64,000 bases of DNA from Eubacteriaceae bacterium (lineage in GTDB: Bacteria > Bacillota > Clostridia > Peptostreptococcales > Anaerovoracaceae). The DNA lies in NCBI GenBank assembly GCA_902362805.1, contig CABIXY010000005.1:62001-126000 (forward strand), given 5' to 3'. The notes under the pieces were generated by a model. The model did no database searches. It saw nothing but the letters and a program-made list of their open reading frames with translations, and was not told the origin of the DNA. Each line of letters begins with the position of its first letter. Position 1 is the first letter of the stretch. Made by a program: the position numbers and the translations under genes. Positions 59,626 through 64,000 of the stretch are shown piece by piece.

Positions 59626-60870
59626 TCAGCTATGCAGGATGACTCTTGCAGCAAACTGGTTATCCTCTGCAATGATTTCAAGGCTCCCATGGTTTCTGGC
59701 CGCAGCCCGCCGCACAATCGCAAGCCCAAATCCATGAACCACCAGATTCTCTTTGCTGCTCTTCGAAATGTCTACGTCTTCCCCTATGTCCAAAGGATTG
59801 ATGACCTTCAGCACCAAAGTGTGTTCATCCTGATAGGTCTGCACCTTGACCTCGTGCAGATTTTTCCTTTCCACATATTCCAAGGCATTATCGAGAAGGT
59901 TCATGATGATCAGGCAAAAATCATAATCGCTTATGGGCAGTTCCTCCCTCAAGTCGCCCTGATGCCTGATGATGATATGTTTAGCATCAGCCTTCATGAC
60001 GCGATCTGCCAAAATCCCGTTGAACAAAGCGTTCTCCGTATACCCTGCGTCTCTATAATTACCGATCAGGTCTTCGTTAAACTTCTGCACATACGCCTCG
60101 ATCTTGTCCGTTCTGCCTTGCCCCGCATAAAGCCCGATCATCTGGATGTGCTTGTTCAAGTCGTGGTGGATCTTTCGGATTTCCTTTTGGTTTCGCTCAA
60201 GCTCCTTAGCATAGGCATACCTCTGGTTCGCCACTTCCAGCCTGTAGCCGTTGGTTTTTCTGGAGGAATCGACAACCATCAGCCAGATACAGAGCATGGC
60301 GATTACGATACTGCAGCACGCCATCAAAACAGCAGTCACGCTGTCCACATGGCCGTGATTTCTTGTCATCCAACCCAGCACGATCAAAAATAAATCTATG
60401 ATGAAAGACATTAGAAACTTGGTCATATTGGAAATATAAAATCGCTCTGTGTTTCTCCATCTATAAGCAAACATCCCCAATATGACCAGCAGGCATAGGG
60501 TTTTCCCTCCTAGTCCATATGCAGCATCAAGGAAACCGTCCAGTGCGTTCTCTTGAACAAAAAATCTAAAAATAATTTCAAACGAAGCAGAAAACATGCT
60601 CGGCAATGAAAAAATCAACAGAAAAGACAGCAGCTTTCCCCCTGCATTCTCTGTCAACAACAGCCAGACTGCAGCAATCTGAAGGAGAGTCCCCGCTTCC
60701 AATAAATATTCTTCCTGATGCAGCAGAATCATCACAATGACAGCAAAACCATAGCAGGCGGTCAATGCCAATATCCGCTGCCTGTGAAAGACCATCTGAT
60801 CCTTGAACAGAACGTAAAACAGAAAAACAAATTGTAAGCTGCCCAATAATTCGTTAATTATGTATACCAT
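59626..60870 (-). CDS. GHKL sensor histidine kinase (AgrC/ComD-like)
   Basis: A 414-residue kinase with about six N-terminal helices (1-195) and a cytoplasmic half. The His box is IRKIHHDLNKHIQMIGLY (about 233-250), the ATP site has MNLLDNALEYVER and VVHGFGLAIVRRAA (about 380-393). This is the GHKL type that senses peptides in Agr- and Com-like systems. It follows the LytTR regulator gene by 3 bases. The ATG follows GGAGAA. Confidence 0.9.
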   Translation of the reverse strand: MVYIINELLGSLQFVFLFYVLFKDQMVFHRQRILALTACYGFAVIVMILLHQEEYLLEAGTLLQIAAVWLLLTENAGGKLLSFLLIFSLPSMFSASFEIIFRFFVQENALDGFLDAAYGLGGKTLCLLVILGMFAYRWRNTERFYISNMTKFLMSFIIDLFLIVLGWMTRNHGHVDSVTAVLMACCSIVIAMLCIWLMVVDSSRKTNGYRLEVANQRYAYAKELERNQKEIRKIHHDLNKHIQMIGLYAGQGRTDKIEAYVQKFNEDLIGNYRDAGYTENALFNGILADRVMKADAKHIIIRHQGDLREELPISDYDFCLIIMNLLDNALEYVERKNLHEVKVQTYQDEHTLVLKVINPLDIGEDVDISKSSKENLVVHGFGLAIVRRAAARNHGSLEIIAEDNQFAARVILHS

Positions 60871-60873
60871 CGC

Positions 60874-61590
60874 TTATTCTCCAAATAATAGAGAGACTCT
60901 TTGATCGATAAACCGATCATATTTTCTCTGTACTTCTGTCTTTAACCCCCTGGAAATCGGAATCAATGTGTCGTCCAGCAATCTAAAATCAGAAAAAGTT
61001 CCAATTACAGCTTTTACATAGTTAAAATTCACGATGTAGGATCGATGACATTTTACGTAAATCTCATACTGCTGCATCTCTTTTGCAATGGCTTCCAAGG
61101 CACCGCGCACTGTTTTCACGCTTCCATCAAAAAAATGCACTTCTAAATCATTGTGCTTTGATTCGATATAAGCGATTTTGCTGGCCCCCTGCAGCAGGTC
61201 AATACATCTCACAATTAAATCTTCCAAGCGATTACTTGTCTCTAATTCCCTCTTGTTCACAAAGCCAATCACATTCTGGCCAAAAGCATCCTGCATGTAT
61301 TTGTCATAGGACGTAACACAGATGATGTAGGTCTTGGAAAACCTGTTCTCTAAGATTCTTCTTACATCCTTTCCATTGAGCAAATTCTGTCTGCCATCTG
61401 CAATCTCCTCGTCCAGCAGAAGAAGGTCAAGTTTCTTCTCGGAAGAGATGACTTCTTCGCCGGACGCAAACAGCACAAACTCCGCAGGAAAGCCCTGTTC
61501 AGCGCAAAGGTGTTTCACTTCGTCCAATATTTTCTTTCTAAACACTAGCTCATCGTCGCAAATACCAATACAATATTGATTACTATCCAT
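60874..61590 (-). CDS. LytTR-family response regulator
   Basis: A 238-residue regulator. The receiver has the acidic pair Asp12-Asp13 and phosphoacceptor Asp60 (LDLLLLDEEI). The C-terminal LytTR DNA-binding domain (about 140-235) reads KIAYIESKHNDLEVHFFDGS and EIYVKCHRSYIVNFNYVKAV. Such regulators bind direct repeats upstream of -35 boxes. It overlaps the CPBP gene by 8 bases and precedes the kinase gene. Likely targets are the promoters with the TTAAG repeat, including its own. Confidence 0.93.
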   Translation of the reverse strand: MDSNQYCIGICDDELVFRKKILDEVKHLCAEQGFPAEFVLFASGEEVISSEKKLDLLLLDEEIADGRQNLLNGKDVRRILENRFSKTYIICVTSYDKYMQDAFGQNVIGFVNKRELETSNRLEDLIVRCIDLLQGASKIAYIESKHNDLEVHFFDGSVKTVRGALEAIAKEMQQYEIYVKCHRSYIVNFNYVKAVIGTFSDFRLLDDTLIPISRGLKTEVQRKYDRFIDQRVSLLFGE

Positions 61591-62533
61591 TCCGCTCCCT
61601 TTCTTCCCCCTGCTCTACTCGCTGATACTTTTCATCGACGTAAGAGAGGTCTTCCTTGAACACCTGAATGTCCAGTTCCTCTCCAGTCTGCCTCTTGTAT
61701 ACCCTGATATATGTCAGCACCATCAGTGCCATGGCTGCGGCGGATATGACCGGCCCCAGGATTGCGTGAAACGGTATCTCAGGCACAGCCATAGAAATCA
61801 CAGCAATCAGATTATTGATGCCGTGGCCGACCATAGAATAGACCAGACTTCCCGTCTTTTCAAAGAGAAGGGCGTAGAACATACCGATGATAAAGGTACA
61901 TACTATGGACCAAGGGTTCAGGTGCATGACAGCAAAGACGGCTGAACTGATAATTGCCGCGACCCAAAAACCATATCGTTCCCGCAGTCCCCCGAAGAGG
62001 GTTCCGCGAAAGAGCATTTCTTCTGCCAGAGGCGTTATGATCACTACTAATATAACGGCAAGGACGATATTTCCAAATTGAAAGTATTCTCTGATCATCT
62101 CATTGGCTTCTTCCGCATCCGTAAATTCGCTAACGAATTCAGACAGTCCGTATTCAAAAGCAATCATGGCAAAGCTGTAAACAAGAACCGCAATCAAGGT
62201 TTTTCCACCTATCCCCCGTGCCGGCCTCCACTTCAGCTTGATCACTTGGTTGCATCGAATCAAATATCTGCACAAGAAGAAAATAATCACAGTCTGGCCG
62301 TTCAGGAGCCACAGTGTAACATTCATCACTTGGGAAAGACCGCCGTTCATGTCCATCATCAAAAATACCAACAATATACCGATGACAAAAGACAATCCTA
62401 AATAGGCGGCGATAGGGATGCCGACCAAACCCTTCCAGCCGAGAGAACTGCTTCTATCCGGCTCCGTCGATGACTTCTCCGTTTCTGCGATTTTTTCAGG
62501 CTCTGTCTTCGGTTCTAATTCCTTCATTTCCAT
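61583..62533 (-). CDS. CPBP-family intramembrane metalloprotease
   Basis: A 316-residue membrane protein with about eight helices. CPBP/Abi motifs are PLAEEMLFRGTLFGGLRERYG in part (EExxxR, about 165-175), FAVMHLNP (about 194-201) and MVGHGINNL (about 235-243). Members process prenylated proteins or bacteriocin-type peptides, or give immunity. A hydrophilic N-terminus (METE-type, Glu/Lys-rich, about 1-30) precedes the first helix. It is the first gene of the CPBP-regulator-kinase operon, with a processing role for a peptide signal inferred from context. The ATG follows AGGAGGT. Confidence 0.88.
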   Translation of the reverse strand: MEMKELEPKTEPEKIAETEKSSTEPDRSSSLGWKGLVGIPIAAYLGLSFVIGILLVFLMMDMNGGLSQVMNVTLWLLNGQTVIIFFLCRYLIRCNQVIKLKWRPARGIGGKTLIAVLVYSFAMIAFEYGLSEFVSEFTDAEEANEMIREYFQFGNIVLAVILVVIITPLAEEMLFRGTLFGGLRERYGFWVAAIISSAVFAVMHLNPWSIVCTFIIGMFYALLFEKTGSLVYSMVGHGINNLIAVISMAVPEIPFHAILGPVISAAAMALMVLTYIRVYKRQTGEELDIQVFKEDLSYVDEKYQRVEQGEERERNG

Positions 62534-62561
62534 CTCGTCACCTCCTCTTTCTTCTAACTTT

Positions 62562-62606
62562 ATTATATCTAATGTAAAAGAAAAAGACTACTTAAGAATT
62601 CTTAAG
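62562..62606 (-). promoter_or_regulatory. TTAAG-repeat promoter of the CPBP/LytTR/kinase operon
   Basis: On the minus strand CTTAAGAATTCTTAAG (62591-62606) abuts TAGTCT, a 17-base spacer and TATAAT (62562-62567). Identical architecture to the two duplicated-gene promoters, suggesting autoregulation. Confidence 0.75.
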
Positions 62607-62624
62607 ATGCTCCTCTGCCAAAAA

Positions 62625-62651
62625 ACAAAAAGCCGCCCGAAGGCGGCTTTT
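62625..62651 (-). terminator. Terminator of gap
   Basis: AAAAGCCGCC and GGCGGCTTTT arms around TTCG, followed on the minus strand by TGTTTTTT. Confidence 0.9.
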
Positions 62652-62669
62652 GACGCGTAGGACGAGCGT

Positions 62670-63689
62670 TTATTGCAGTTTTGCCATAAACTTAAGTGTT
62701 CTGATCAGCTGGCAGGTATAACTCATCTCATTGTCGTACCAGGATACTACTCTGACTTCGTAGATTTTGGTGCCACATCTCTGAGCCAGGGTCTGTGTCG
62801 CGTCGAAGAGAGATCCATAGGACATGCCGATGATGTCACTGGACACCAGCTCCTCCTCAGAATATCCGAAAGATTCGTCCGCCGCCGCTTTCATCGCTGC
62901 ATTGAGACCTTCTACGCTGACGCTCTCCGTATCATCCTTCAGAGTGGCGTCCAGAATGGTGATAGAACCTGAAGGCACCGGAACCCTCTGGGCTGACCCG
63001 ATCAGCTTGCCAGAAAGTTCAGGGATGACCAGACCGATGGCCTTCGCTGCACCGGTGCTGTTGGGTACGATGTTGATCGCCCCTGCGCGGGCACGCCTGA
63101 AATCACCCTTTTTGTGCGGGCCGTCCAAAATCATCTGATCACCGGTATAGGCGTGAATCGTAGTCATAAAACCGGTTCTCAGTTCTCTATAGTTATTGAG
63201 CGCTTTTGCCATAGGAGCCAGGCAGTTGGTCGTGCAGCTGGCGCCGGAAACAATCAAATCATCTTTTTTAAGAGTATTGTGATTCACCCCATATACGATG
63301 GTCGGCAAATCACTTCCCGCAGGCGCAGAAATCAAAACCTTCTTTGCGCCGGCATCGATGTGAGCCTGGGATTTCGCCTTTGATGCAAAAAATCCAGTGC
63401 ATTCGAGTACGACGTCCACATCCAAAGCTTTCCAAGGCAGCTTTGCTGGATCTGGCTCCGCGTAGATTTTGATCGCTTTACCATCTACCGTGATGGACGA
63501 ATCGTCATGTTCTACAGTATGGTCTCTATATGCCCCCTGCACACTGTCGTATTTCAGAAGATAAGCCAGCATTTCCGGCTTGGTCAGGTCGTTGATAGCG
63601 ACAACCTCGAACTCCGGATCGCCAAAAATCTTGCGGAACGCTAGTCTGCCAATCCTTCCAAATCCATTAATTGCAACTTTAATACTCAT
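62670..63689 (-). CDS. gap: Glyceraldehyde-3-phosphate dehydrogenase
   Basis: A 339-residue glycolytic enzyme that oxidises glyceraldehyde-3-phosphate with NAD and phosphate. The Rossmann start is [15 protein letters not shown] (about 7-21), the catalytic Cys is in [13 protein letters not shown] (about 150-162), and the C-terminal [14 protein letters not shown] is typical. The ATG follows AAGGAGG. It is a single-gene unit with its own terminator and no pgk or tpi neighbour in the window. Confidence 0.96.
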   Translation of the reverse strand: MSIKVAINGFGRIGRLAFRKIFGDPEFEVVAINDLTKPEMLAYLLKYDSVQGAYRDHTVEHDDSSITVDGKAIKIYAEPDPAKLPWKALDVDVVLECTGFFASKAKSQAHIDAGAKKVLISAPAGSDLPTIVYGVNHNTLKKDDLIVSGASCTTNCLAPMAKALNNYRELRTGFMTTIHAYTGDQMILDGPHKKGDFRRARAGAINIVPNSTGAAKAIGLVIPELSGKLIGSAQRVPVPSGSITILDATLKDDTESVSVEGLNAAMKAAADESFGYSEEELVSSDIIGMSYGSLFDATQTLAQRCGTKIYEVRVVSWYDNEMSYTCQLIRTLKFMAKLQ

Positions 63690-63779
63690 AATTTCCTCCT
63701 TTTGTCCACAATACCAGCATTGATTCTTTTTTTTATTTTACCAAAGACTGTCACTGATATGCACTTGAATTTTATCTAT

Positions 63780-64000
63780 CTATCGTAAAAACTGATCTAT
63801 GGTGGAATACAGGAGCTCGGCTTCAATGGGTTTTGCCAAATGAGCATCCATACCTGCTTCCCTGGATTTTTCTATGTCCTCCGCATACGCGTTGGCTGTC
63901 ATGGCGATGATCGGCACTGTTTGCGCGTCTGGTCGATGCAGCGCTCTGATTTTTTTCGCCGCCGTCAACCCGTCCATGACCGGCATTCTGATATCCATCA
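63780..64000 (-). CDS. Receiver domain at the C-terminus of a signalling protein (cut by window edge)
   Basis: The frame enters from the right edge and ends at 63780. It shows the second half of a response-regulator receiver: the phosphoacceptor Asp in MDIRMPVMDGL, the switch Thr in IIAMTANAYAED and the conserved Lys in HLAKPIEAELL, ending DQFLR. Ending right after the receiver is typical of a hybrid histidine kinase. The N-terminal part is outside the window. Confidence 0.8.
   Translation of the reverse strand, partial: MDIRMPVMDGLTAAKKIRALHRPDAQTVPIIAMTANAYAEDIEKSREAGMDAHLAKPIEAELLYSTIDQFLR

Noticed and set aside
1..64000. CRISPR arrays, rRNA or tRNA genes
   Set aside because: No regularly spaced repeats, rRNA segments or cloverleaf-like sequences with a CCA end were seen on reading; a tRNA scan was not possible.

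Overview
The window looks like chromosome from a spore-forming anaerobe of the Bacillota (Eubacteriales). It has a GerA-type germination protein, a cwlJ-gerQ pair, a cdaA-cdaR-glmM-glmS operon, a raiA-type noncoding RNA beside long-form hpf, Firmicutes ribosome-binding sites and AT-rich sigma-A promoters. The block at 3.9-10.2 kb has the gene content and order I recall for the gamma-butyrobetaine utilisation (gbu/bbu) cluster of Emergencia timonensis, so an Emergencia-like gut anaerobe is the best guess. That is inference from memory, not from a search.

Layout. 1-360: start of a membrane protein cut by the left edge. 0.6-3.8 kb: gltX and an orphan gerA-family gene. 3.9-10.2 kb: six-gene gbu-type operon (acyl-CoA dehydrogenase, two class III CoA-transferases, ferredoxin, BCCT transporter, thioesterase). 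10.35-12.3 kb: IS1634-family transposase. 12.3-14.5 kb: ECF sigma factor with membrane partners. 14.6-15.7 kb: cwlJ-gerQ. 15.8-19.9 kb: secreted fibronectin-type and tandem paralogous surface proteins (one frameshifted) and a 35-residue hydrophobic peptide. 20-27.6 kb: c-di-AMP/aminosugar operon running into a GerMN lipoprotein, ahcY and a UPF0340 gene. 27.7-28.6 kb: hpf and a raiA-type RNA. 28.8-33.9 kb: comF, recD2, cca-like, yhaM. 34-36.4 kb: OmpR-type two-component system. 36.7-38.6 kb: tandem paralogous membrane-anchored proteins. 38.8-41.9 kb: a PBP and an FHA-FtsW fusion. 42-44 kb: SDR and cation antiporter. 44.2-53.9 kb: catabolic island (MFS, cyclase family, SDR, cupin, HxlR; then permease, hydroxyacyl dehydrogenase and beta-keto acid cleavage enzyme behind a sigma-54 promoter, with an adjacent sigma-54 activator). 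54-59.3 kb: low-GC accessory region with a segmental duplication and decaying genes. 59.4-62.6 kb: GHKL kinase, LytTR regulator, CPBP protease and a candidate short peptide gene. 62.7 kb to the end: gap and the C-terminus of a receiver-domain protein cut by the right edge.

How the parts work together. The gbu-type operon would import gamma-butyrobetaine, activate it to its CoA ester and cleave off trimethylamine with an acyl-CoA-dehydrogenase-like flavoenzyme. The sigma-54 operon encodes oxidation of a 3-hydroxy acid or thioester and acetyl-CoA-dependent cleavage of the resulting 3-keto acid. Least explained is 54-62.6 kb: three promoters share one exact architecture (TTAAG-N5-TTAAG abutting TAGTCT-N17-TATAAT) and one of them drives the protease/regulator/kinase operon itself. 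This suggests a peptide-responsive regulon. A related AATTCTTAA repeat lies 15 bp upstream of the -35 boxes of the two paralogs at 36.7-38.6 kb, next to the OmpR-type system.
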